Assembly: GCA_047638395.1 (NCBI GenBank)
Contig: JBLIMV010000017.1
Coordinates: 1-64,000 of the forward strand
Source of the DNA: CAXBCP01 sp047638395
GTDB lineage: Bacteria > Pseudomonadota > Alphaproteobacteria > MPNO01 > UBA830
Length of the DNA stretch: 64,000 bases
Direction: 5' to 3'
The notes under the pieces were generated by a model. That model did no database searches. It was not told the DNA's origin and saw nothing but the letters and a program-made list of their open reading frames with translations. The position numbers were made by a program, and so were the translations under genes. Shown piece after piece: positions 1-8,483 of this stretch. The first letter of the stretch is position 1. Each line of letters opens with the position of its first letter.

Positions 1-303
1 CTACTCTCCTACCATTGCGTAAATTCCGGCCCGCACCGGTCCGTGCTCGGCAACGCCATCCCGCATCGCCTGCAGGTAGTCGTCCCATTCGAACTGCTTA
101 AGCGCGGCATAATGCATCAGCAACTGACCGTTCACGCCGAGCACGTAGAGAAGGCCGATATCCGGGGTGCGGATAGCGGTCAGCTCTTCGTCCGTAAGCG
201 CATAATCGGAGAGCACGCTCTCCATGTCTTTGGTAAACCGGGCACGCGTTGCCTCGTCCCGGTTGAGTTGATACAGCAGTTTCTGGACGTAATAGAGGCT
301 CAT
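1..303 (-). CDS. LigA-like small subunit of an extradiol (LigAB-type) ring-cleavage dioxygenase
   Basis: A 100-residue acidic protein with the compact helical fold signature of the protocatechuate 4,5-dioxygenase alpha subunit (LigA): a leading YQLNRDEATRARF stretch, then LTDEELTAIRTPDIGLLY and the small hydrophobic LGVNGQLLMHYAAL segment. In the family this chain pairs with a catalytic LigB subunit that holds the non-heme iron; no LigB-like gene lies inside the window. The ATG at 303 begins one base after the stop of the upstream amidohydrolase, so the two are co-transcribed. A longer reading frame extends upstream but lies inside the amidohydrolase and is not credible. Family assignment is fairly sure; the substrate and whether it still serves a dioxygenase are not. 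Confidence 0.75.
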   Translation of the reverse strand: MSLYYVQKLLYQLNRDEATRARFTKDMESVLSDYALTDEELTAIRTPDIGLLYVLGVNGQLLMHYAALKQFEWDDYLQAMRDGVAEHGPVRAGIYAMVGE

Positions 304-304
304 C

Positions 305-1300
305 TCAGTGCTCCAGCAATCGTTCGGCGTTACCCTGCAGGATCGCCTGCCGGTCGGCATCGTCAAGGCGGGCATCGCGGATTGCCGCCAGTGTCCAGTC
401 GGTGCTGAAGATCGGGCAGTCGGTCCCCATGACGATCCTGTCCGCCCCAAATATCGATACCGCCAGTTCCAGCGACCGCGCGCCAAGCGACGAACAATCT
501 ACATGAAGTCTCTTGGTCCGGCTCATCGGCCGATCGCCGTCCACACCGCGGGTCTCGGCGACATGCTCCATACGCTCAATCACCATCGGCAGCGTACCGC
601 CCAGATTGGCCATATGGACGGTCACGTTGGAATAGTCGTCGAAAAAATCCGAAAACAGCAGTGTTGCCGTCGCATGGGCAACGCTTGCCTGTACGTCGAG
701 CGCCTGTCGCGCAAACGCCAGATCGGCAAACGGGCTGGCGGGTGCAGCGCTTCCTGCCGCAGGGACCTGGTCGGGACGGCGTCCCGGATGAATAAAGAAA
801 TGAACACCGAGCGCGTTGCCCGCTTCGAACAGAGGGCGCAGCTTTTCGGCCTCGGCAATGGTGAGAAACGCATTATTCGGTAGAATGGCGCCGGCGAGGC
901 CCAGCTCGGTGCAGCCGCGGCGCAGTTCAGCCACCGCCTGGTCCATATCCGCGAAGGGCAGTGCCGCCAGGCCGGTAAACCGGTCGGGATGTGCGCGGCT
1001 CACCGCGGCGACCGCGTCATTGAACAGGCTGAGCAGGGGCGCCGCTTCGTCCGCCGGGCGGCTGTCGAGACCGAACAGACCCGGGAACGACAGGAGCTGG
1101 CGGTCGACCCCGCGCTCATCCATAAAAGCGATGCGCGCCGTCATGTTCGAATAGTCGTCACCGAATTCCAGCGCGCCAATGGGCAGGTGAATACGTTCAG
1201 TACCCTCAGGCATCGCCTCAATCCATGGCGCCTCACGGCGCCTGCGCAGCGCCTCCGCCATTTGCGCAGGCACGAAATGGGCATGCATGTCGATGGTCAT
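305..1300 (-). CDS. Amidohydrolase-family (ACMSD-like) decarboxylase or hydrolase
   Basis: A 331-residue TIM-barrel amidohydrolase of the COG2159 group. It opens with the metal-binding HxH pair (MHAHF, H6 and H8), has a second-shell histidine in FFIHPGRRPD, another in VTVHMANLGG, and the terminal metal Asp in MGTDCPIF. This arrangement is that of 2-amino-3-carboxymuconate semialdehyde decarboxylase and the 2,6-/2,3-dihydroxybenzoate decarboxylases. It is the first gene of a two-gene unit with the LigA-like subunit, one base apart, so both probably act on the same aromatic compound or ring-fission product. It is divergent from the YCII gene, with about 120 bases between the two starts. The substrate cannot be read from the sequence. 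Confidence 0.85.
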   Translation of the reverse strand: MTIDMHAHFVPAQMAEALRRRREAPWIEAMPEGTERIHLPIGALEFGDDYSNMTARIAFMDERGVDRQLLSFPGLFGLDSRPADEAAPLLSLFNDAVAAVSRAHPDRFTGLAALPFADMDQAVAELRRGCTELGLAGAILPNNAFLTIAEAEKLRPLFEAGNALGVHFFIHPGRRPDQVPAAGSAAPASPFADLAFARQALDVQASVAHATATLLFSDFFDDYSNVTVHMANLGGTLPMVIERMEHVAETRGVDGDRPMSRTKRLHVDCSSLGARSLELAVSIFGADRIVMGTDCPIFSTDWTLAAIRDARLDDADRQAILQGNAERLLEH

Positions 1301-1424
1301 CGAAAATTCCCCTCCCGGGTTTCACCCCAACCTAACACCGCTCAGGTCGGCTTGCATTCCCCGACGTCCGCGTCATAGTCGCGCGGAAACAGCCGGACCG
1401 AAACGACCAGACAGGGAGATAAAA

Positions 1425-1796
1425 ATGGCCGTTACCAACACGCCCAATACCAAGGACATGCTGCAGAAAGATCTCTACGTGATCTTCACCCGCGCGGTCG
1501 CACCGCGCGAAGAAATCATGAAAATGTTGCCGCAACATCTGGAACGCCAGGTCGAACTGGAAAAGCAGGGGATCCTGTTTGCCGCCGGCCCGATGGAGCC
1601 CGAGGACGATTCCAAGCCTCGCACCGGCATGATCATCGTCCGCGCGGATTCGTTCGAACACGCCAACGAGATCGCCATGGGCGACCCCTTCCACGCCGCG
1701 GGTCTGCGCGAATTCGATATCTGGAACTGGTCGATGAACGAAGGCAGCTTCACCGTCACGATCAACTATTCGGACAAAAGCGCCGACGTGGTCTAG
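1425..1796 (+). CDS. YCII-family (YciI-like) protein
   Basis: A 123-residue protein of the YCII fold, an alpha-beta ferredoxin-like domain found as a stand-alone enzyme or accessory in catabolic clusters. Visible features are the leading KDLYVIFTRAV strand, the central GILFAAGPME turn, RTGMIIVRADSFEHANEI and the FHAAGLREFDIWNW end typical of the family. The frame is open further upstream, but the ATG at 1425 has a clear AGGGAG ribosome site at 1413-1418 and matches the usual family length. Some YCII proteins are dehalogenase-like enzymes or muconolactone-type isomerases. The divergent position beside an ACMSD-like amidohydrolase suits an accessory catabolic role, but the reaction is unknown. 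Confidence 0.8.
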   Translation: MAVTNTPNTKDMLQKDLYVIFTRAVAPREEIMKMLPQHLERQVELEKQGILFAAGPMEPEDDSKPRTGMIIVRADSFEHANEIAMGDPFHAAGLREFDIWNWSMNEGSFTVTINYSDKSADVV

Positions 1797-1814
1797 TCAA
1801 AGCCATTCCCTAAA

Positions 1815-1901
1815 TGTCACCCCGGGCCTGTCCCGGGGTCCAGAGCTACAGAGATACTTATTTAATAGTAGACTGGATCCCGGCACGAGGCCGGGATGAC
1901 A
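1815..1901. repeat. Palindromic intergenic repeat between two convergent genes
   Basis: An 87-base element with inverted ends TGTCA (1815-1819) and TGACA (1897-1901). It holds two GC-rich hairpins: CCCCGGG/CCCGGGG at about 1820-1838 and ATCCCGGC/GCCGGGAT at 1877-1897, joined by an AT-rich middle. The outer arms are also partly complementary, so the whole can fold as one cruciform. It looks like the dispersed palindromic repeats common between alphaproteobacterial genes. Lying between convergent stops at 1796 and 1943, it could act as a terminator for both strands. Confidence 0.75.
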
Positions 1902-1942
1902 GGTGTTGATGGCGGGGCCGAAAACCGGCCCAATTGCAAGCC

Positions 1943-2839
1943 CTAGTCCCCCTGCACAACCGGGTTGATCAGCTTGCCGATTCCGCCAAGCTCGATCGTC
2001 ACGGTATCGCCGGGTTTGAGGCACTTGCCCTTCGGCCGGCCAACACCGGACGGTGTACCGGTAGCGATGACATCGCCGGGACGAAGCGTCATCCGGGCGC
2101 TGATATATTCGATCTGCTCGTTGATATTGAAGAACAGGTATTTTGAATTTGAATCCTGTTCGAGCGAGTCATTCACCCAAAGCTTGATATCGATATTGTG
2201 CGGATCGGGAATATCCGAGGCCGGCACCATCCAGGGCCCCATCGGACCTGAGCCGTCAAAATTCTTGTGGACGAACCAGTGAGTGTTGAACGTCCGCCCG
2301 ACGGGCTTTCCGATATCGCGGGCCGACAGATCGTTGAAAATCGTGTAACCGGCAACGTAATCGAGGGCGTCCGCCGCGGCGACATTGCGCGCCGGCTTGC
2401 CGATAACGACCGCCAGCTCAGCTTCCCAATCGATAAAATTGGAGACTTTTGGCAGACGGATGTCGGCACCGGGACCGATAACGCAGTGCGGCCCGGCCTT
2501 GAGGAAGAAATAGGGATGCGTGTCCTCTTTCACCAACGCCTTGCCGTCGGCCGCCATCTCTTTCTGATGATCCACGTAATTGGCCGCCGCATTGTAGACG
2601 ACAGGCGGCACAACCGGCGCCATCAGCTGCACGTCGGCCAGCGGGCGGGAGTCATGGGCCGCCGCATCGTCGGCAATCTTGGCCATTTTCGCCTGATTGG
2701 TGTCCCAGTCCTGCAGGATTTCATAGGTCGACCCCAGAAGTCCCGCTGACGCAAGGTCGATCACGCTGTCACCGACAAGAATGCCGGGTCGGGCTTCACC
2801 GGCCACGCCGGCATAGTTCAGGAATTTAAAGCTCGCCAT
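1943..2839 (-). CDS. Fumarylacetoacetate hydrolase (FAH) family protein
   Basis: A 298-residue FAH-fold protein. This family breaks C-C bonds in, or isomerises or decarboxylates, 2-oxo-diacid products of aromatic degradation. The C-terminal two thirds carry the core: PYFFLKAGPHCVIGPG, the metal-binding E-x-E pattern in DWEAELAVVIGK, the partner Asp within GYTIFNDLSARDIG, and the closing GDVIATGTPSGVG loop. The N-terminal 70 residues form the small cap seen in acylpyruvase and 2-hydroxyhepta-2,4-diene-1,7-dioate isomerase types. The frame reaches 2887, but the ATG at 2839 with GGGAGAG upstream gives the expected MASFKFLNY start. It is divergent from the UbiD gene at 2990; the next UbiD unit also includes an FAH gene, suggesting one catabolic locus. 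Substrate unknown. Confidence 0.88.
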   Translation of the reverse strand: MASFKFLNYAGVAGEARPGILVGDSVIDLASAGLLGSTYEILQDWDTNQAKMAKIADDAAAHDSRPLADVQLMAPVVPPVVYNAAANYVDHQKEMAADGKALVKEDTHPYFFLKAGPHCVIGPGADIRLPKVSNFIDWEAELAVVIGKPARNVAAADALDYVAGYTIFNDLSARDIGKPVGRTFNTHWFVHKNFDGSGPMGPWMVPASDIPDPHNIDIKLWVNDSLEQDSNSKYLFFNINEQIEYISARMTLRPGDVIATGTPSGVGRPKGKCLKPGDTVTIELGGIGKLINPVVQGD

Positions 2840-2989
2840 CTCGGTCTCTCCCGTTTTTGGTGATTGTTGCCTCTGTTTTCCTCCCAATTCATGCGCATTG
2901 CAATATCCGGACGGGGGAATGCATTTGCGCTGCTTGACCGCCGGGCGGGAAGATTCAATTGTCTCATCTTACGCACCAGGAGACAGCAC
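2840..2989. promoter_or_regulatory. Divergent promoter region between FAH and UbiD genes
   Basis: About 150 bases separate the FAH start (2839, minus) from the GTG of the UbiD gene (2990, plus). It must carry promoters for both. I see no strong palindrome. The UbiD ribosome site AGGAGA lies at 2978-2983. Confidence 0.4.
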
Positions 2990-4426
2990 GTGGCAAATAA
3001 AGACCTTCGGAATTTCCTCGAAGAGATCGAGAAAATCGGTGAGCTGAAAAACATCAGCGGCGCCGAGACGGAAGAAGATATCGGCGGCATCGTCGACATG
3101 TATATGCGGGATCTCGATAATCCTGCCGTGCTGTTCGACGACGTGCCGGGCTTCCCGAAGGGTCACCGGGTGCTGGCGAATATCATCATGTCGCGGCCAC
3201 GCTGCGCCATCGCGCTCGGCCTGCCGCCGGAATCGACCGAAGACGACCTGATCAAATGGTGGCGCCACTATCTGGGCGATGCGCCGAACCATGAACCGGT
3301 CGAGGTCAATGGCGGACCGTTGGTCGAGAACGTGACCGAGGGTGAGGCCGTCAATATCCAGAGCCTGCCGTCGCCTAAATGGCATGAACATGACGGCGGC
3401 AATTTCATCGGAACCGGCTGCCTTGTCGTGATGCGCGACCCCGATACGGGCTGGGTCAATTACGGCACCTACCGGGTCCAGGCGCACGAGCCGCGTGTGG
3501 CAACCGTGATGATGTCGCCCGGCAAACATGCCCGCCTGATCATGAAAAAATATCATGACCGCGGCGAAAAATGCCCGGTCGCCGTGGTGGCCGGCGTGCA
3601 TCCCGTGATGTTCATGATCGGCGGCTTCGAAGTGCCGTATGAAAAGAACGAGCTGGACGTGGTCGGCGGAATCTTCGGTGAATCCGTCGAGGTCATCAAT
3701 ATGCCGAAGACCGGCCTGCCGGTGCCCGCCAGCGCGGAGATCGCGTTCGAAGGCTTTATCGATGTCGATGACGAACGCATGGAAGGCCCGCTCGGCGAGT
3801 GGACCGGCTATTACGCCGGCGGCGCGCGCCCCGAGCCGGTCATCCGGATCGAGACCCTCATGCACCGGGACGACCCCGTCATCACCGGTGCCATCCCTGC
3901 GGTGCCACCGAACGACAACACCTATTACATGGGCGCCTATCGCGCCGCCGCGGTCTGGAACCAGCTCGAAGCAGCGGGGATTCCTGGCGTACAGGGAGTC
4001 TATGCCCATGAAGCCGGCGGCAGCCGCATGTGGCTGACAGTGTCGATCAAGGCGATGTATGGCGGCCATTCCAAACAGGCGGGCCTAATCGCCTCGCAGT
4101 GCCATGCGGGCGCCTATGCCAATCGTTGGGTGATTGTGGTCGATGACGATATCGATCCGTCGAACATGAACGACGTGGTCTGGGCGATGTGCACACGGCA
4201 CGATCCGCGTGAAGGCCTCGATATCATCAATGGCTGCTGGAGCACGCATCTCGATCCGATGTGCTACGACGACGATAACGACCGGCGTAATTCCCGCGTG
4301 GTCGTCGATGCCTGCCGGCCGTTCAACCGGCGTGATTCCTTCCCCGCCGTCGCCCGGTCATCCAAAGAACTGGATGACCGCATCCGCGCCAAATACAGCG
4401 CGGACCTGCCCGAAAAATACCGATGA
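2990..4426 (+). CDS. UbiD-family prenylated-FMN-dependent (de)carboxylase
   Basis: A 478-residue UbiD homologue. UbiD enzymes use prenylated FMN, made by UbiX, to remove or add a carboxylate on an aromatic or alpha,beta-unsaturated acid. Characteristic blocks are the N-terminal DLRNFLEEIEKIGEL, TGCLVVMRDPDTGWVNYGTYR, SPGKHARLIMKKY, and the active-site segment EGPLGEWTGYYAGG with the paired acidic residues, followed by MHRDDPVITGAIP. The frame is open upstream, but the GTG at 2990 has AGGAGA six bases ahead and starts where the family starts. Its stop overlaps the ATG of the next FAH gene (ATGA, 4423-4426), so decarboxylation and C-C hydrolysis or isomerisation are probably consecutive steps. 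No ubiX is in the window. This is one of three UbiD genes here. Confidence 0.92.
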   Translation: MANKDLRNFLEEIEKIGELKNISGAETEEDIGGIVDMYMRDLDNPAVLFDDVPGFPKGHRVLANIIMSRPRCAIALGLPPESTEDDLIKWWRHYLGDAPNHEPVEVNGGPLVENVTEGEAVNIQSLPSPKWHEHDGGNFIGTGCLVVMRDPDTGWVNYGTYRVQAHEPRVATVMMSPGKHARLIMKKYHDRGEKCPVAVVAGVHPVMFMIGGFEVPYEKNELDVVGGIFGESVEVINMPKTGLPVPASAEIAFEGFIDVDDERMEGPLGEWTGYYAGGARPEPVIRIETLMHRDDPVITGAIPAVPPNDNTYYMGAYRAAAVWNQLEAAGIPGVQGVYAHEAGGSRMWLTVSIKAMYGGHSKQAGLIASQCHAGAYANRWVIVVDDDIDPSNMNDVVWAMCTRHDPREGLDIINGCWSTHLDPMCYDDDNDRRNSRVVVDACRPFNRRDSFPAVARSSKELDDRIRAKYSADLPEKYR

Positions 4427-5193
4427 CCGCCTGGGTACGCTTCGATAAGGGCGGTGAGGCAGGCTTCGGCACCCTGATCGGTGAGGCCATTGCGGTGTTT
4501 GAGGGCGATATGTTCGGTATCGCAACACCGACCGGGGAGACCCTCACACTGGCGAATATCAACCTGCTGACCCCCTGTGTGCCGTCAAAGATCGTCGCGT
4601 TGTGGAATAATTCAAAATCCGCAGCGGAAAAACAGGGCCTTGAGAAACCGGCAGACCCGCTGTTTTTTCTGAAAGGCCCGAACACATATCTGGCGCCGGG
4701 CGGCACCATCCGCAAGCCCGCGTCCTACGATGGCCGCGTGATCTACGAAGCCGAGCTTGGCATCGTGATCGGCAAAGCGTGCAAGGATGCGGACGACGCC
4801 ACCGCGGCCGGGAGCATCTTCGGCTATACCTGCGTGAACGATGTGACCGCAATGCAGGTGCTGGATTCCGATCCCACATTCGCGCAATGGGCACGGGCAA
4901 AGGGCTATGACACGTTCGGCCCCTTTGGCCCGGTGATCGCGACCGAGATCGACCCGGCATCGGCGACGATCCGCGCCGAACTGAACGGGCGCGAACGTCA
5001 GAACTATCCGGTCAGCGATCTTTTCCTGCAGCCCGCAGAACTGGTCAGCCGCCTGTCGCAGTTCATGACCCTGGAAGCCGGCGATATCGTGTCCTGCGGC
5101 ACCGGCCCCGGCGCGTTGCCGATGAAGCCGGGCGCCACCATCGAGGTGACGATCGACGGCATCGGCACACTCTCAAACACCTACGAAGACTAG
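4423..5193 (+). CDS. FAH-family protein (hydratase/isomerase type)
   Basis: A 256-residue FAH-fold protein translationally coupled to the upstream UbiD gene by a 4-base overlap. Core motifs are PLFFLKGPNTYLAPGGTIR, the metal-site VIYEAELGIVIGK, GYTCVNDVTAMQVLDSD and the end motif GDIVSCGTGPGALPMKPG. It has diverged from the FAH gene at 1943, notably with CGTGPG where that protein has TGTPSG. Family relatives act in homoprotocatechuate or homologous meta-cleavage pathways as isomerase/decarboxylase. The context suggests it processes the product of the UbiD enzyme or of a later ring opening. The reaction is inferred only from the family. Confidence 0.87.
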   Translation: MTAWVRFDKGGEAGFGTLIGEAIAVFEGDMFGIATPTGETLTLANINLLTPCVPSKIVALWNNSKSAAEKQGLEKPADPLFFLKGPNTYLAPGGTIRKPASYDGRVIYEAELGIVIGKACKDADDATAAGSIFGYTCVNDVTAMQVLDSDPTFAQWARAKGYDTFGPFGPVIATEIDPASATIRAELNGRERQNYPVSDLFLQPAELVSRLSQFMTLEAGDIVSCGTGPGALPMKPGATIEVTIDGIGTLSNTYED

Positions 5194-5196
5194 GCC

Positions 5197-6123
5197 TTGC
5201 CCCGCAACCGGGTGATCGGGCTACTCACCAGCCCCTATGTCCTGCTGAGCTTCGCCATTCTGTGCTGGGGCGGCAATTTCGTCGCGGCCCGCCTCGCCAA
5301 CGCCGATATTCCGCCGGTCGCCCTTTCATTCTGGCGCCACACATTCGCGGCCCTTCTGGTCCTGCCATTCATCCTGCCGCAGCTGCGTACCGACTGGCCG
5401 CAAATCCGCGCCAATCTGGGCAATTTTGCCGTCATGGGCATCACCCTCGCCGTCGGTAACACGCTGGTCTATTTCGCCGTTCTGCACACAACCGTCATCA
5501 ACGCCGCCCTGATCAATTCAGGCGTGCCGGTCGCCGCGGTCGCCTTTTCGTGGCTGATCCTGCGCGACGTTATCAACCGGTGGCAGGCCATCGGTATTCT
5601 CGTTGCCATCGCCGGCATCGTCATGGTGGTGACCAAGGCCCAGATGGGCGTGCTGCTGGATCTGCAGTTCGGCTGGGGTGATCTGTATATGCTGGGCGCG
5701 ATCATCAGCTGGGCGCTCTACATGGTGCTGCTGAAACGCGCAGCCATCAAAGTGTCAGGATGGAGTCTGCTGACGGTCCTGTCGGCTGCAGGCGCACTGT
5801 GGCTGGTGCCCGCTTACGCGGTTGAAGTCAGCCTGGGTCACACGATGGAATGGACCGGGCTCACGCTCGCGAGCCTTGCCTACGTCACCCTGTTCAGCAC
5901 GATCATCGCCTGGGCCTGCTGGAACAACGGCACGCTGCGCATCGGCCCCAACCGGGCGTCGGCGTTTATGTGCCTGCATCCGATCTTCGGGCCGATCCTC
6001 GGCATGCTCTTTTTCGGCGAAATCCTCCGCCCCTATCACGGGGTCGGCACGATCCTGGTGCTGGCCGGGGTGATCATGGTGTCGCGCGCATATGCTGCGG
6101 CAGCGCCGGTAAAATCAGCCTGA
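5197..6123 (+). CDS. EamA/DMT-family inner-membrane transporter
   Basis: A 308-residue polytopic protein with about ten hydrophobic segments arranged as two EamA repeats. The first begins with LSFAILCWGGNFVAARLA and the second with LGAIISWALYMVLLKRA, the typical family entries. Drug/metabolite transporters of this size usually export small amphipathic metabolites or amino acids. The frame starts with TTG at 5197, three bases after the FAH stop; no good ATG lies nearby, and GTG at 5212 is an alternative. It is very likely the last gene of the UbiD-FAH-transporter operon, perhaps moving a pathway substrate or product. Confidence 0.85.
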   Translation: MPRNRVIGLLTSPYVLLSFAILCWGGNFVAARLANADIPPVALSFWRHTFAALLVLPFILPQLRTDWPQIRANLGNFAVMGITLAVGNTLVYFAVLHTTVINAALINSGVPVAAVAFSWLILRDVINRWQAIGILVAIAGIVMVVTKAQMGVLLDLQFGWGDLYMLGAIISWALYMVLLKRAAIKVSGWSLLTVLSAAGALWLVPAYAVEVSLGHTMEWTGLTLASLAYVTLFSTIIAWACWNNGTLRIGPNRASAFMCLHPIFGPILGMLFFGEILRPYHGVGTILVLAGVIMVSRAYAAAAPVKSA

Positions 6124-6126
6124 CCG

Positions 6127-6501
6127 TCAGGGCTGAGCGGAGACGTGGGCGGAAACGATGCGCCAACCTTCGGGCATGCGCGCCCAGGTCTGGCTCTGGC
6201 GGCTGATGCCGTCTGCGGTTGGACGGGTTGATTCCGTGTTGGCGACCGCGAAATCCCGGCCGAACGTGACGATATGGGTGTCTTTCAACGTTCGCACCCA
6301 GGGATCGATATGGCGGCTGCGGCGGAACGCAGACAGGGCTTCGTGGCTGACGACGGTGCCGTTGGGGCCGTAGCGCAGGGTTTTCTCGTCATTCCAGAAC
6401 AGCGTGTCGATCATGTCGACATCGTTGGCCAGCAGCGCCTTTTCATAGGCCATAAAGGCCTCCGTCACTTCGGCGACGATTTCGGGAATATTGACTTCCA
6501 T
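6127..6501 (-). CDS. AtzH-like (SnoaL/NTF2 fold) protein
   Basis: A 124-residue cone-fold protein resembling the AtzH/HpxZ group (DUF3225). Signature pieces are VTEAFMAYEKALLANDVDMIDTLFW, RYGPNGTVVSHEALSAFRR, and the end RQSQTWARMPEGWRIVSAHVS. Relatives accompany amidase or hydrolase genes in purine, atrazine and other heterocycle degradation. The ATG at 6501 follows AAGGA and gives the family length; the longer frame to 6573 is unlikely. It is tail-to-tail with the EamA transporter, three bases apart, and lies head-to-head with the ABC-F gene. Whether it is an enzyme or an accessory is unclear. Confidence 0.75.
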   Translation of the reverse strand: MEVNIPEIVAEVTEAFMAYEKALLANDVDMIDTLFWNDEKTLRYGPNGTVVSHEALSAFRRSRHIDPWVRTLKDTHIVTFGRDFAVANTESTRPTADGISRQSQTWARMPEGWRIVSAHVSAQP

Positions 6502-6596
6502 GGCGTATCCTTCGGGTAATGGACTCTTGGCGTTTGACAGCACCCTAGCGGATGAACGACACAGGGTTCTCACAATTTATGACGGAATAAATACCC

Positions 6597-8411
6597 TTGG
6601 CGCCACCGCTACTTATCCTGCGCGATATTCACCTGACATTCGGCGGCACACCCCTGCTCGAAGGCGCGGAACTGTCGGTTTCCGAGGGCGAACGCCTGTG
6701 CCTGATCGGGCGCAACGGGTCCGGCAAATCGACCCTGATGAAGATTGCGACCGGTGAGGTCGGTTTCGATGAAGGTGAGCGGTTCGTGCAGCCGGGTGCC
6801 ACGCTGCGCTATCTGCCGCAGGAACCCGATCTTTCGGGCTACAAAACGACGCTGGACTACGTGCGCGGCGGGCTCGAAGCGGGTGACGATCCGCAGCGCG
6901 GCAACTGGCTGATCGGCCAGCTCGGCCTGACCGGCGAAGAAGACCCGTCCCATCTATCCGGCGGGGAGGCCCGGCGTTGCGCCCTTGCCCGCGCATTGGC
7001 GCCCCAACCCGATATCCTGCTGCTCGATGAGCCGACCAACCATCTCGACCTGCCGGTGATCGAATGGCTCGAAAGCGAGCTAAAATCCATCCGCTCGGCG
7101 CTGGTGCTGATCAGCCATGACCGGCGGTTCCTCGAAAATCTGTCGCGCGCCACCCTGTGGCTCAACCAGGGCCGGACCCACAAGCTGGAGCGCGGCTTCG
7201 CCGAGTTCGAGCCGTGGCGTGAGACGTTTCTCGAAAACGAAGCGCTGGAACGTCACAAGCTGAACCGCAAAATCAGCGCCGAAACCGACTGGCTGCATAA
7301 AGGCGTTACCGCCCGGCGCAAACGCAACCAGGGCCGCCTGCGCGCGCTGTATGATCTGCGCGCAAAGCGCCGCGGCGACCGGGGTCCAACCGGCACCGTC
7401 AATATGATGGCAAGCGAAGCACAGTCATCCGGCAAACGCGTCTGCGTCGCCGACAATATCTCGAAGGCCTATGGCGAAAACGTCATTGTCGACGATTTTT
7501 CGACCCTGATCGCCCGCGGCGACCGGATCGGCATCGTCGGCCCCAATGGTGCCGGCAAGACAACGCTGCTCAACATGCTGACCGGCGTGCTTGAGCCGGA
7601 TGAGGGCAATATCCGCCTTGGCAAGAACCTGGAGGTGGAAACCCTCGACCAGCGGCGCGACAGCCTCGACCCGACGGAGACGCTGTCCGACGCCCTGACC
7701 GGTGGCGGCGACAAGGTGACGATTAACGGCGAGACCCGCCATGTCATCGGTTACATGAAAGACTTCCTGTTCACGCCGGACCAGGCGCGCACGCCGGTAC
7801 ACGTGCTTTCCGGCGGTGAACGCGGGCGGATCATGCTGGCCCGTGCGCTCGCCAAGCCGTCCAACCTGCTGGTGCTCGACGAGCCCACCAACGATCTCGA
7901 TATAGAGACGCTCGATCTGTTGCAGGAACTGCTCGCCGACTATGCCGGCACCGTCATCCTGGTCAGCCATGACCGCGACTTCCTGGACCGGGTGGTCACA
8001 TCGGTCATCGCCACGGAAGGCGGCGGCAAATGGGTTGAATATGCCGGCGGCTACAGCGACATGATTACCCAGCGCGGCGGCGACCTGGGGGCGAAGAAGG
8101 TCGGGGGCAAACTGTCGAAAAAAGAACGGGCGGCAGAATCAAAAGAACGCAAGGCGAAGCAGGCATCTGCCGCCAAAATGACGTTCAAGGACAAGCATGC
8201 GCTGGAAACCCTGCCCATCCGGATGGCAGAAATTCAGAAAGACATCGACGCCCATCAGGTGGCGCTGACCGATCCCGATCTATTCAAATCCGACCCCGCC
8301 AAATTCGATGCAACGGCAAAAGCCATGCAGACGGCGGAAACCGCGCTTGCCACCGCCGAGGAACAGTGGATGGAGCTTGAAATGAGGCGCGAAGAGCTGG
8401 AATCCAGCTGA
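6597..8411 (+). CDS. uup: ABC-F ATPase, Uup type
   Basis: A 604-residue soluble protein with two ATP-binding cassettes and no membrane span. Cassette 1 has GRNGSGKST, LSGGEARR and ILLLDEPTNHLD; cassette 2 has GPNGAGKTT, LSGGERGR and LLVLDEPTNDLD. The cassettes are joined by a charged linker (LKSIRS to KRVCVADN), and the last 80 residues form a lysine/alanine/glutamate-rich coiled coil, the mark of Uup, which binds DNA branch structures and influences precise transposon excision and ribosome function. Start is TTG at 6597; no ATG gives a better alignment, and the ribosome site is weak. It sits just upstream of recQ, another genome-maintenance gene, 72 bases away. Family is certain, subgroup likely. 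Confidence 0.85.
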   Translation: MAPPLLILRDIHLTFGGTPLLEGAELSVSEGERLCLIGRNGSGKSTLMKIATGEVGFDEGERFVQPGATLRYLPQEPDLSGYKTTLDYVRGGLEAGDDPQRGNWLIGQLGLTGEEDPSHLSGGEARRCALARALAPQPDILLLDEPTNHLDLPVIEWLESELKSIRSALVLISHDRRFLENLSRATLWLNQGRTHKLERGFAEFEPWRETFLENEALERHKLNRKISAETDWLHKGVTARRKRNQGRLRALYDLRAKRRGDRGPTGTVNMMASEAQSSGKRVCVADNISKAYGENVIVDDFSTLIARGDRIGIVGPNGAGKTTLLNMLTGVLEPDEGNIRLGKNLEVETLDQRRDSLDPTETLSDALTGGGDKVTINGETRHVIGYMKDFLFTPDQARTPVHVLSGGERGRIMLARALAKPSNLLVLDEPTNDLDIETLDLLQELLADYAGTVILVSHDRDFLDRVVTSVIATEGGGKWVEYAGGYSDMITQRGGDLGAKKVGGKLSKKERAAESKERKAKQASAAKMTFKDKHALETLPIRMAEIQKDIDAHQVALTDPDLFKSDPAKFDATAKAMQTAETALATAEEQWMELEMRREELESS

Positions 8412-8483
8412 TTTCTGCCAATTTCGCCCAGTTCCGACATCCCCGCCATCGCCCGAATCACGGCAACCGCGTAGACTGGAACC

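Noticed and set aside
2969..4069. Minus-strand open frame of 366 codons
   Set aside because: Shadow of the UbiD gene; composition rich in Asp, His and Ala with no fold signature.
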